A stretch of DNA of 11,429 bases. Source: Alphaproteobacteria bacterium (GTDB lineage Bacteria > Pseudomonadota > Alphaproteobacteria > Caulobacterales > Parvularculaceae). The stretch covers positions 1 to 11,429 of the forward strand of contig JAUIEG010000038.1 in assembly GCA_030428745.1 (NCBI GenBank), given 5' to 3'. Below are positions 1-6,266 of the stretch, in pieces. Under the pieces are notes generated by a model. It worked only from the letters and a program-made list of their open reading frames with translations, did not search any database and was not told the DNA's origin. How positions within the stretch are numbered: the first letter of the stretch is position 1; each line of letters opens with the position of its first letter. A program made the position numbers and the translations under genes.

Positions 1-1020
1 GAGGCAGTGCGCGATCTGTACGCCGCTTTTGAAAGCGATGTGCGTTCCGGCGCCTCGGAGGTTTATCTCCACGCCATGCCAGGCGGCCAGTTCACCAATT
101 TACGTGAGCAGGCGCGTTCGCTCGGTATCGAGGGTGAGCGTTGGCATGAAGTGGCGCAGGCTTATGCCGACGTCAACGAGATGTTCGGCAATATCGTCAA
201 GGTGACGCCGAGTTCGAAGGTGGTGGGGGACATGGCGCTATCCATGGTCTCTGCGGGTCTCACACGCGCGGATGTAGAGAGCCCAAGTAAAGACATACCT
301 TTTCCGGAGTCAGTCGTTTCTTTCTTCCATGGTGATCTCGGCCAGCCTCATGGCGGCTTCCCGAAAGCGCTGCAACAGAAAATCCTGAAAGGCGCGAAAC
401 CGATCACCGATCGGCCGGGAAAGCATATGCAACCGGTGGATCTGGAAGCAAAGCGTGAGGAAACCGCCGAAGCGCTTGGCGTCGCGGTCAGCGATAATGA
501 CCTCGCCTCGGCGTTGTTATATCCGAAAGTGTTCGCCGCCTTCGCCAAGTTCCGCGATGACTATGGCGATATGAGCGTGTTGCCCACGGACGAGTTTTTC
601 TATGGCCTGCCGTCGGAAAAAGAGATCTCTGTCGAGATCGAGCATGGCAAGACGCTGATCATTCAATGCCAGTCGGTGTCAGACGCCGATGAAGAGGGGC
701 TGGCGCGGGTGTTTTTCTCTCTCAATGGCCAGCCGCGCACGATCAAGATCCGCGACGCCTCGCGCGAGGATAAAAGCGTGCAGCGTGAAAAAGTGAAAGC
801 CGGGGACGTCAAGGCCGTGGGCGCGCCGATGCCCGGCGCTGTCACCGAAATCCGTGTGGCGCCCGGCGACAAGGTGAAGGCAGGCGATGCGCTCATCATC
901 CTTGAAGCCATGAAGATGGAAGTGAAAGTCGCCGCGGAGACGGATGGCGTCGTCAAGCGCATCGCCGTCGCGGCGGCTGATCAGGTCGACGCCAAGGATC
1001 TCCTAGTCGAGCTTGAATAA
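1..1020 (+). CDS. pyc: Pyruvate carboxylase, C-terminal part (5' end outside the window)
   Basis: This is the last 339 residues of a biotin enzyme that carboxylates pyruvate to oxaloacetate (EC 6.4.1.1), a cytoplasmic anaplerotic reaction. The frame is open from base 1, so the gene begins upstream; the GTG at 7 is internal. Visible residues 1-95 are the end of the carboxyltransferase domain, with the typical MPGGQFTNL and VTPSSKVVGDMAL stretches. The PYC/OADA conserved domain follows to about residue 205. The last 70 residues are a biotinyl domain with EAMKMEV; the biotin-accepting lysine is codon 913-915 (visible residue 305). The PYC-type linker and biotinyl domain on one chain favour pyruvate carboxylase over an oxaloacetate decarboxylase alpha chain. 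It stops 14 bp from a convergent gene and shows no link to the cluster further right. Confidence 0.95.
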   Translation, partial: EAVRDLYAAFESDVRSGASEVYLHAMPGGQFTNLREQARSLGIEGERWHEVAQAYADVNEMFGNIVKVTPSSKVVGDMALSMVSAGLTRADVESPSKDIPFPESVVSFFHGDLGQPHGGFPKALQQKILKGAKPITDRPGKHMQPVDLEAKREETAEALGVAVSDNDLASALLYPKVFAAFAKFRDDYGDMSVLPTDEFFYGLPSEKEISVEIEHGKTLIIQCQSVSDADEEGLARVFFSLNGQPRTIKIRDASREDKSVQREKVKAGDVKAVGAPMPGAVTEIRVAPGDKVKAGDALIILEAMKMEVKVAAETDGVVKRIAVAAADQVDAKDLLVELE

Positions 1021-1021
1021 T

Positions 1022-1034
1022 CGTTCCCGGAACG
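1022..1034. terminator. Short palindrome between convergent stops
   Basis: The 14-bp gap between the pyc stop and the stop of the minus-strand gene is almost filled by CGTTCCCGGAACG, a perfect dyad around a single C. It could be a small bidirectional transcription stop. The stem is short and has no T-run on either side, so this is only a candidate. Confidence 0.25.
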
Positions 1035-1448
1035 TCAGTCCATACACACGACATCGCCAGTAGCGGGGTCGACATCCAGCGTCTCACACTCGGCGAGTGA
1101 GTCTTCATCGTTTGACGGAGGCGTTTCATAGTCGTCAGGCGGGGGTGCGGGTCTTGGCGCTGCGCCGGGATTCGCCATCGCATAGAGCTCACTCTCAAGC
1201 GCATTTTCGTCGTCAATGTCGCGTTTGATGAGTTTATAGCTTGCCGGCCCCAGCATGCCCTTCACTTTCACGGTGAGGTTTCCGTCAGGGCGTAATTGCA
1301 TCTCGGCAGGCCCCATCAGGGGGAGGTCATCCGCCGCATAATGTCCTGGCGCCGTGCGTTCAAAATTTTTCAGGACTACCATGTCGCGCTGCACCTTGAG
1401 CGTAAACAAATGGAGCCAGGAATCGATGGCGTAGGCGCGGCCTTTCAT
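1035..1448 (-). CDS. Uncharacterised small acidic protein
   Basis: I do not recognise this 137-residue protein. Residues 1-75 look like a folded domain alternating hydrophobic and charged residues (WLHLFTLKVQRDMVVLKNFE, later LTVKVKGMLGP). The rest is a low-complexity tail rich in Pro, Asp and Glu (PRPAPPPDDYETPP) that is probably disordered. No signal peptide or membrane segment is seen. I chose the ATG at 1448, which has AAGG about 9 bases upstream; a TTG at 1478 would add 10 residues and also has AAAGG ahead of it, 4 bases away. It converges on pyc and faces away from the catabolic operon, so it is probably a native neighbour rather than part of the cluster. It is likely real because the composition is protein-like and no better frame overlaps it. 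Confidence 0.6.
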   Translation of the reverse strand: MKGRAYAIDSWLHLFTLKVQRDMVVLKNFERTAPGHYAADDLPLMGPAEMQLRPDGNLTVKVKGMLGPASYKLIKRDIDDENALESELYAMANPGAAPRPAPPPDDYETPPSNDEDSLAECETLDVDPATGDVVCMD

Positions 1449-1631
1449 TCTAGCGTGCCTTGTGATGGAGGATGACAACGAACCTTTGTTTTCAATAGCT
1501 TACGAAGAGTCGTCTGCGGTATGCGCGCATAGGGGCACAGTATTCGGAGCATAATCCTGTTTCGGTGGTCCGTATGGCGATCTGCAGAAAGGCGCCCCTG
1601 CATTTGAATTGAGCCCGTCGAGGAAGCGCTG

Positions 1632-1685
1632 TTCAGCTCCGGGACCGAATGTGCAGAAAGCGCGCACGTTGCTTGGGAAATCCAC
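1632..1685 (-). pseudogene. Decayed 5' remnant of a lysR gene
   Basis: Read on the minus strand from GTG at 1685, the sequence gives VDFPSNVRAFCTF. The intact LysR at 5852 starts VNTLMSMRIFCTV: the same length, with R, F, C and T kept. Both GTG codons sit at the same offset (6 bp) from the matching operator copies at 1691 and 5858. Ungapped comparison of 1654-1690 with 5821-5857 gives 22 of 37 identical bases, continuous with the far more similar operator block; weaker likeness runs to about 1632 with a small indel. After that the frame (open to 1500) has no helix-turn-helix, so any protein would not be a regulator. This is best read as the stub of a duplicated lysR. The upstream limit is approximate. 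Confidence 0.45.
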
Positions 1686-1690
1686 TCATT

Positions 1691-1757
1691 TCTGTCTCGT
1701 TTAGAGAATGCTGCATGCACAACATGTGTGATGATCCCATTTGGCCAAGGGAATAGT
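1691..1757 (+). promoter_or_regulatory. LysR-type operator and promoter, copy A (dioxygenase operon)
   Basis: Two dyads are visible. The first is TCTC-N5-GAGA at 1695-1707, a perfect T-N11-A LysR box. The second is CACA-N5-TGTG at 1718-1730. Their centres are 23 bp apart, about two helical turns. A -10-like AATAGT lies at 1752-1757. If transcription starts about 7 bp after it, the dyads fall near -63 and -40, the usual recognition and activation sites of LysR activators. The second dyad reaches the -35 region, which has no good consensus, as expected for an activator-dependent promoter. Bases 1691-1736 match 5858-5903 at 40 of 46 positions. It lies about 170 bp before the 43-codon ORF and would drive that ORF, the dioxygenase and the hydrolase. 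Confidence 0.7.
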
Positions 1758-1910
1758 GTCCGTCGGGCATATCGTCTGCAGTCATCTGTGGAAAGGCGGG
1801 ACGGGGGAATAAACGGTTGAGGCGCGCCGTGCAGCCTCGAAGCGGATGTATTCGGTTGCGCCGTGGGACCGGCTCGTTTGCCTGCGTCCGTAAAAAGAAA
1901 AAAATGAAAC
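1758..1910 (+). other. Untranslated leader of the dioxygenase operon
   Basis: I see no gene in this stretch on either strand; the long minus-strand frames are shadows. With the operator and the lysR stub to its left, it makes up the 477-base gap between 1448 and 1926. Its last 20 bases are A-rich (AAAAAGAAAAAAATGAAAC) and loosely resemble the end of the receptor leader at about 6210-6229. No riboswitch-like structure was recognised. Confidence 0.5.
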
Positions 1911-1947
1911 ATAGGGAGAGCAAAAATGACGAAGCCGCTTGATCGCC
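1911..1947 (+). repeat. Duplicated ribosome-binding site and start codons, copy A
   Basis: This stretch carries AGGGAG at 1913-1918, a 7-base spacer, ATG at 1926 and codons for M-T-K-P-L-D. It matches 6230-6266, the start of the receptor gene, at 32 of 37 bases with no gap. Similarity stops after about codon 7. Confidence 0.8.
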
Positions 1948-2057
1948 AGGTCCGGCTGCAAACTGGCGCCTGGGTGGCGACGCTCGCCGCCGCGCCAGCT
2001 TTGGTGACGAGCGACAACGTGCATTGCGACGGCGCTGCGACGGAAGGTGAAGCGTGA
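1926..2057 (+). CDS. 43-codon upstream ORF sharing the receptor start
   Basis: This short ORF encodes 43 residues. It has a strong Shine-Dalgarno (AGGGAG, spacer 7) and begins MTKPLDRQVR, nearly the same DNA as the start of the TonB receptor at 6245 (MTKPLDCRIP). Residues 11-28 are Ala-rich and mildly hydrophobic, like a weak signal peptide; the rest matches nothing I know. Its TGA (2055-2057) overlaps the GTG start of the dioxygenase (2054-2056), so translation of the two is probably coupled. It is either the collapsed 5' end of a second receptor gene kept as a translational lead-in, or a functional leader peptide. The ribosome-binding site and overlap make translation likely; a function for the peptide itself is not shown. 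Confidence 0.55.
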   Translation: MTKPLDRQVRLQTGAWVATLAAAPALVTSDNVHCDGAATEGEA

Positions 2058-2950
2058 ACCTCACTATCCGTCCTCTTCATCCGATCTTTGCCGCCGAGAT
2101 CATCGGCGCCGATATAACTGTCACCCCCGTTCCCGAATTCGTCGAGACGGTGGAACGGACCATGGCGAAATACGCGCTGACGGTGATCCGTGAGGCCGAG
2201 ATCTCCGATGAGGACCATATTCGTTTCGCTCGCGCTTTCGGTCCGCTTGAATTGCCGCCTGGCCTTGACCGTTTTGACAGCAACGGCGTCGCAAAGAAGC
2301 GTATCGCGCCCGAACTTTATGACATTTCCAATCTGGATGAAAATAACGACATCATCCCCCGCAACAGCGAAAAGCGAAGGCTGGCGAAGGCGACGGAACG
2401 GTTTCATACGGATAGTTCGTTCCACCTGATGCCGACTAAATGGTCCCTGTTGCGTGGACACATTATCCCGCCGAAAGGCGGCGACACCCATTTTATTGAT
2501 ACGCGTGCGGTCTATGATGAGCTTCCGCAGGCGACAAAGGACCGCATCGAAGACCTTGTGGTCATCCACGATTTCTGGCGCGGGCGCGAGCTCTTGGGCG
2601 CTACCGGCATCACCGATGAGATGCGCCGCACCATGCCTCCTGTGCGGCATCCGCTGGTCAGAACTATGCCTTATGGCCGCCGGGCGCTTTACATCGGCGG
2701 GCATGCGACCGGAATTGTCGACTGGCCCGAAGAAGAAGCGCTCGCTTTTCTCGACGAGCTTTACGACTTCGCAACCCAGGAGAAGTTCATCTACGCTCAT
2801 AAATGGCGTCAAGGCGACATGGTCATCTGGGACAATCGCTGTACTTTGCACCGCGCGACGCCGCTCGAAACGGATGAATACAAACGCGATGTGCGGCGCG
2901 CCACAGTCAACGAGTATGGTCCGGAAAGGTCGGCTGAATTCGGCGCCTGA
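2054..2950 (+). CDS. Fe(II)/2-oxoglutarate dioxygenase, TauD/TfdA family
   Basis: This 298-residue cytoplasmic enzyme belongs to the family that couples 2-oxoglutarate decarboxylation to hydroxylation of a substrate, often cleaving an ether, sulfonate or amine group. The iron facial triad is visible: H118 and D120 in FHTDSSF and H266 in NRCTLHRATP. Thr145 (KGGDT) and the arginines at 281-282 (RDVRRATV) sit where the family binds 2-oxoglutarate. The motif spacing and length are close to TfdA (2,4-D dioxygenase), but that does not fix the substrate. The GTG start is secure: an in-frame TGA lies two codons upstream (2048-2050), GGAAGG at 2042-2047 is 6 bases away, and the next ATG is at residue 37. 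It overlaps the small upstream ORF and is followed 42 bp later by the hydrolase, so it is the first main enzyme of a LysR-controlled operon. Confidence 0.93.
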   Translation: MNLTIRPLHPIFAAEIIGADITVTPVPEFVETVERTMAKYALTVIREAEISDEDHIRFARAFGPLELPPGLDRFDSNGVAKKRIAPELYDISNLDENNDIIPRNSEKRRLAKATERFHTDSSFHLMPTKWSLLRGHIIPPKGGDTHFIDTRAVYDELPQATKDRIEDLVVIHDFWRGRELLGATGITDEMRRTMPPVRHPLVRTMPYGRRALYIGGHATGIVDWPEEEALAFLDELYDFATQEKFIYAHKWRQGDMVIWDNRCTLHRATPLETDEYKRDVRRATVNEYGPERSAEFGA

Positions 2951-2992
2951 GACAATCCGGCCGCGCGTTGGCATGGCGGGAAGACAGTTGAA

Positions 2993-4942
2993 ATGAAGAT
3001 CGAGATCACACGCGTCGAACCGGCGTTCGAGGGCGTATCGTTTGGCGACGTCGGCGCCTATGAGAAGATCGTTGGAAGAGCCATTGCCGAGGTTGATCCG
3101 GCGCACCCGCTCAATTCTCGCATCGTGAATATCGACAAGGCACCGGTGAATTCTGCGGGGTGTGTCGAGTATGACTGCGATTTCTATCTGTTAAAACCGG
3201 TCGATATGCGGATGGGAAACCGGCGCATTTTCTATGATGTGTTGAATCGCGGAACCAAACCTAGTCTTCACACCATCAATGACGCGCCGCGCGACGCCGA
3301 CAATCCAATGATGATCGCCCGCAACGATCCTGCGTTGGCCGCGCATGCCGGAAACGGTTTTCTCATGCGGCAGGGATACGCCATTCTCTGGAGCGGCTGG
3401 CAAGCTGGCGCGGGCGGAGACAATTCGATGTGGGCCCGGCTGCCGGTCGCAACCGATAAGGGCGAACCATTGGTCGCGCCCAACCTCGATGAGTTTGTGT
3501 TCGAGAATTTGCAAAGTCCTGTGAAGGCTGCGCTCAGCTATCCGGCGGATGCGATGGATCAATCGTCCTGCTCACTGACTGTCCGTCAGTATAGCAACGA
3601 TCCAAGAAAAGAAATTCCGCGTGAAGACTGGCGTTTCCTGTCAAGCACTCAGATCGAGATTACGCGGCCGGCGGGATATGACGCCAGCGCCATCTATGAG
3701 TTTATCTATCCTGCTTGCGCCCCTGTAGTGATGGGGCTGGGTTTCGCTGCTGTGCGCGACATGGTTTCCTTCATGCGTTATGCGAACGAAGACTCTGCCG
3801 GCGTTGCCAATCCATTGAATATTGAGGGACAGCCCGCCGTCGACTGCGCTTTGGCTTATGGCCTTTCACAATCGGGTCGCTTCCTGCGGGACTTTCTTTA
3901 TCAGGGCTTCAACGAGGACCTTGATGGCCGCAAGGTATTCGACGGCGTGATGGCGTGCATGGCCGGTTCGCGTAAGACGTTTATCAACTACGCCTTCGCA
4001 CAGCCCGGCCGCACCGCGCGCCAGCATGAAGACCGGGTCTTTCCTCATGATCAGTTTCCGTTCTCTTATGCTGTGACGACTGATCCCATCAGCGGAGAGA
4101 CTGACGGTATTCTGGCGCGATGCCAAAAGTCGGAAACCTGTCCGAAAATCATGCAGACGGAGAGCAGCACGGATTTCTTCCATGGCCGCGCCAGCCTGCT
4201 TGCGACCGATGGCGGTGGCGAAGACATCCCCATGCCGGAAAATGTGCGCCTTTATCATTTTGCGAGCACCCAGCATGGCGGCGGGGGTGATCCTGCTCTG
4301 GATTACGCGCTGTTCGCACCCGCCAGTAAATACAAGCCCAACCCGGCGGACTTTACCGAAATGCACCGCGCCTTGTTGGCCGCGCTGGACAAATGGGTGA
4401 GCGAGGATGAGCCGCCGCCGCCGAGTCAGTTTCCAACGGTGCGCGATGGCGGTCTCGTTTCTGCGGCGGCCGACCGTTACCGGTTTCCGGACATTCCGGA
4501 TGTCGCTTATCCCGGCGTTATCAATGAGCTTCGCCAGATGGACTATAGCGTGAAGCCGCCGCAGCCGGTTGCAGGACGTGACTATGCCGTCATGGTCCCG
4601 GCAATTGATGCGGACGGCAATGAGACTGCCGGTATTCGCGTGCCGGATATCGCGGTTCCGCTCGGAACCTACGCAGGTTGGAATGCGCGCCGCGAAGGCT
4701 ATGGGGAAGGCGGCATATGTATGCTTGGCGCCTATTTTCCTTTCGCCAGGACCAAAGAAGAGCGTCAGGCGTCAGGCGATCCGCGCCCATCGCTGGAAGA
4801 GCGGTATACGGATGAAGAAGACTATGTTCGAAAAGTCGCCGAAGCTGTGAGGGGGCTGCGCGAGCAAGGCTTTGTCCTTGCCGAAGACGCCGATGCGCTT
4901 GTCGAGGAAGCGCGGCGCAAGTTCCGCAAAGTGAATCGATAA
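2993..4942 (+). CDS. Large alpha/beta-hydrolase-domain protein (Abhydrolase_10-like)
   Basis: This 649-residue protein resembles the poorly studied alpha/beta hydrolase domain family PF20091. Family-typical N-terminal features include GAYEKIVGRA, a VDPAHPLN segment and an N-x-x-G-x-VEY-like stretch (residues about 20-65). The likely nucleophile is S292 in YGLSQSGRF, a G-x-S-x-S variant elbow. H428 in FASTQHGGG is a good candidate for the catalytic histidine. No signal peptide is seen, so it should be cytoplasmic. It probably hydrolyses an ester, lactone or related bond in the cluster's substrate or in the product of the dioxygenase; this is inference from position. Start: ATG preceded by GGGAAG about 9 bases upstream, 42 bp after the dioxygenase and without a promoter of its own, so it is probably co-transcribed. 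It converges on lysR, 31 bp away. Confidence 0.88.
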   Translation: MKIEITRVEPAFEGVSFGDVGAYEKIVGRAIAEVDPAHPLNSRIVNIDKAPVNSAGCVEYDCDFYLLKPVDMRMGNRRIFYDVLNRGTKPSLHTINDAPRDADNPMMIARNDPALAAHAGNGFLMRQGYAILWSGWQAGAGGDNSMWARLPVATDKGEPLVAPNLDEFVFENLQSPVKAALSYPADAMDQSSCSLTVRQYSNDPRKEIPREDWRFLSSTQIEITRPAGYDASAIYEFIYPACAPVVMGLGFAAVRDMVSFMRYANEDSAGVANPLNIEGQPAVDCALAYGLSQSGRFLRDFLYQGFNEDLDGRKVFDGVMACMAGSRKTFINYAFAQPGRTARQHEDRVFPHDQFPFSYAVTTDPISGETDGILARCQKSETCPKIMQTESSTDFFHGRASLLATDGGGEDIPMPENVRLYHFASTQHGGGGDPALDYALFAPASKYKPNPADFTEMHRALLAALDKWVSEDEPPPPSQFPTVRDGGLVSAAADRYRFPDIPDVAYPGVINELRQMDYSVKPPQPVAGRDYAVMVPAIDADGNETAGIRVPDIAVPLGTYAGWNARREGYGEGGICMLGAYFPFARTKEERQASGDPRPSLEERYTDEEDYVRKVAEAVRGLREQGFVLAEDADALVEEARRKFRKVNR

Positions 4943-4951
4943 GCTTAAGAG

Positions 4952-4969
4952 TGCGGAGTGCGTCCGGCA
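4952..4969. terminator. Weak hairpin between convergent hydrolase and lysR genes
   Basis: TGC-GGA and TCC-GGCA can pair around a GTGCG loop with one bulged base. It lies in the 31-bp gap between two convergent genes, where a bidirectional stop is expected. The stem is short and no T-run follows, so the call is tentative. Confidence 0.25.
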
Positions 4970-4973
4970 TTCT

Positions 4974-5852
4974 CTACGAGTAAGCAGATTCCAGAAATTT
5001 CAAAAAAGTTTTGACCTTGGCCGACAGGTAAGGACGCTGTGGATACAAGGCGTAAAGCTTCATAGGAGAGGCGGTTTCTTCAGGAAGAACGTACTCCAAG
5101 CGGCCTTCCGCTACATCCTTTTCGATCAAGGCTGAGGGCATGAAAGCGGGGCCGATTCCCGCAAGCACGGCAAGATACAGCAGCGAGGCGCTGGAGGCTC
5201 GCAGGACGGGCTTAAAAGTGACGCGTTCGCCGCTGTGAAAAACCACGGACCCGTCTTTGGCGTAGGCGGAATAGTGAAGCAATGGCCAGCCATCGACATC
5301 CGCGGCTGTGCTCGGGCGTTGTTGCTCATCGAGAAAGGCAGGAGTCGCAACCAACCGGAAGGTGAAGGTCGTCAGATGTTTGGCGATCATCCCTTCATCG
5401 GGCGTGTTGGTGACGCGAAGAGCAATGTCGAGGTCGTCGAATTCCGAAGATGCGCCGCGCTCGATCACATCGAAATCGATTTCAAGATTCACGTCCGGAT
5501 AAGTGCTGCGATAATCGGCAATCAGGGAAACGAAGTCGGTGTTTGCAAACCAGGGCGGCGCGCTGATCTTGAGAGTGCCAGTGGGTTTGGCCGTTGTTTT
5601 GCGCGCCGCGGCTTCCATTTCATCGACCAGTTCGAGAACATGACGCGCCTGCTGAAGATAGATTGAGCCGACCTCGGTCAAGCTGACATGACGGCTCGTG
5701 CGGTTCAGGAGCCGGGCCGATAAACGCTGCTCCAGCATGGCCACATGCTTGCTTACGGCGGAATGCGCGATATTGAACTTGTTGGCCGCAGCCGAGAAAC
5801 TCTCAAGCTCAGCGACCGTACAGAAAATGCGCATGCTCATTAGTGTATTCAC
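4974..5852 (-). CDS. LysR-type transcriptional regulator
   Basis: This 292-residue DNA-binding regulator is close to the usual LysR length. The N-terminal winged helix-turn-helix covers residues 8-66 (SAAANKFNIAHSAVSKHVAM, then LLNRTSRHVSLTEVG). The effector-binding domain begins near residue 92 (GTLKISAPP). I chose GTG at 5852, giving VNTLMSMRIF; ATG at 5840 or 5834 would shorten it by 4 or 6 residues, and no candidate has a strong ribosome-binding site. The frame stays open far upstream (to 6131), but that part crosses the operator and is not LysR-like. It is divergent from the TonB receptor and its start is 6 bp from operator copy B, so it probably represses itself and activates the receptor. 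The matching operator at 1691 makes the dioxygenase operon its likely second target. The effector is presumably the cluster's substrate or an intermediate. Confidence 0.93.
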   Translation of the reverse strand: MNTLMSMRIFCTVAELESFSAAANKFNIAHSAVSKHVAMLEQRLSARLLNRTSRHVSLTEVGSIYLQQARHVLELVDEMEAAARKTTAKPTGTLKISAPPWFANTDFVSLIADYRSTYPDVNLEIDFDVIERGASSEFDDLDIALRVTNTPDEGMIAKHLTTFTFRLVATPAFLDEQQRPSTAADVDGWPLLHYSAYAKDGSVVFHSGERVTFKPVLRASSASLLYLAVLAGIGPAFMPSALIEKDVAEGRLEYVLPEETASPMKLYALYPQRPYLSAKVKTFLKFLESAYS

Positions 5853-5857
5853 GGCTA

Positions 5858-5924
5858 TCTGTCTCGTTTTGAGAAAGCTGCGTGCGCAACATATGCGATG
5901 ATCTCCCACCGTCAAGCGCATAGT
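5858..5924 (+). promoter_or_regulatory. LysR operator and divergent promoter, copy B (lysR/receptor)
   Basis: The architecture is the same as copy A at 1691: TCTC-N5-GAGA at 5862-5874 (T-N11-A box), CGCA-N5-TGCG at 5885-5897, and a -10-like CATAGT at 5919-5924, each at the same offset. The A:T pair of copy A's second dyad (1719 with 1729) is a G:C pair here (5886 with 5896), so pairing symmetry is kept although the bases changed. The block starts 6 bp from the lysR GTG, so bound protein would cover the lysR promoter or start, as in autorepression, while activating rightward transcription of the receptor. Confidence 0.72.
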
Positions 5925-6229
5925 CTCTCGAAAAAATAAAAATGCAGGTCTCGTTGGGCCGCGACAGGAGGGATGAATGGGGCAGCCGCCACATGGATCA
6001 GGCTGCGAGCGCGCTATGCCGTTCGGCGTCGCGAACTTCGCAACTTTAGGCTTACGCGCGGATTGCGCGTTTGGCGGGCCGTTGCTGACGCCGGCCTTTC
6101 GTTCGCTGGCGTTCCGTCGTTCAAAACCCAAAAGACAGTCACATGCCGGTGCGCGTCGCCGGGGAGATGCTTCATGCGCGCCGCGTAAGCGGGCTGGCGT
6201 GACCGATAAACAGAAAACTGCGAATACCT
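5925..6229 (+). other. Long untranslated leader of the receptor gene
   Basis: About 320 bases separate the -10-like hexamer from the receptor ATG, against about 170 in copy A. A frame of 94 codons starts at 5977 after AGGAGG and overlaps the receptor start. Its product is rich in Arg, Ala and Pro and looks like translated intergenic DNA, so I do not call it a gene. The extra length relative to copy A is roughly that of the inverted-repeat-bounded segment at 6050-6190. No known riboswitch was recognised. Confidence 0.5.
6050..6190. repeat. Candidate small inserted element with 9-bp terminal inverted repeats
   Basis: GCTTACGCG at 6050-6058 is the exact reverse complement of CGCGTAAGC at 6182-6190. 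The 141 bp they bound is close to the extra 152 or so bases of this leader compared with copy A. The interior is GC-rich and not a full palindrome, and I see no target-site duplication. A 9-bp match over this distance could also be chance. Confidence 0.3.
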
Positions 6230-6266
6230 ATAGGGAGTGTAGAAATGACCAAGCCGCTTGATTGCC
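6230..6266 (+). repeat. Duplicated ribosome-binding site and start codons, copy B
   Basis: AGGGAG (6232-6237), a 7-base spacer and ATG at 6245 with codons for M-T-K-P-L-D match 1911-1947 at 32 of 37 bases. This copy belongs to the intact receptor gene and is the likely source or sister of the left one. Confidence 0.8.

Noticed and set aside
1741..1748. TTGGCCAA palindrome between the dyads and the -10-like hexamer of copy A
   Set aside because: It is not kept in copy B at the matching position, so it is probably chance.
1445..3106. 553-codon minus-strand frame across the control region and dioxygenase gene
   Set aside because: It lies opposite a clear TauD/TfdA gene with all catalytic residues, covers the operator, and its product is low-complexity and matches nothing. 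It is a shadow of codon bias.
3866..4366. 166-codon minus-strand frame inside the hydrolase gene
   Set aside because: It is opposite the catalytic region of a well-supported protein, with no start signal or recognisable product.
5853..6131. N-terminal extension of the lysR frame to 6131
   Set aside because: The extra 93 codons cross the operator and promoter and lack LysR character; normal LysR proteins start where the GTG at 5852 places it.
5977..6261. 94-codon ORF with AGGAGG ahead of it in the receptor leader
   Set aside because: The product is Arg/Ala/Pro-rich with no domain, overlaps the receptor start, and most of it lies in the segment absent from the duplicate leader. The good ribosome-binding site keeps it from being dismissed fully.
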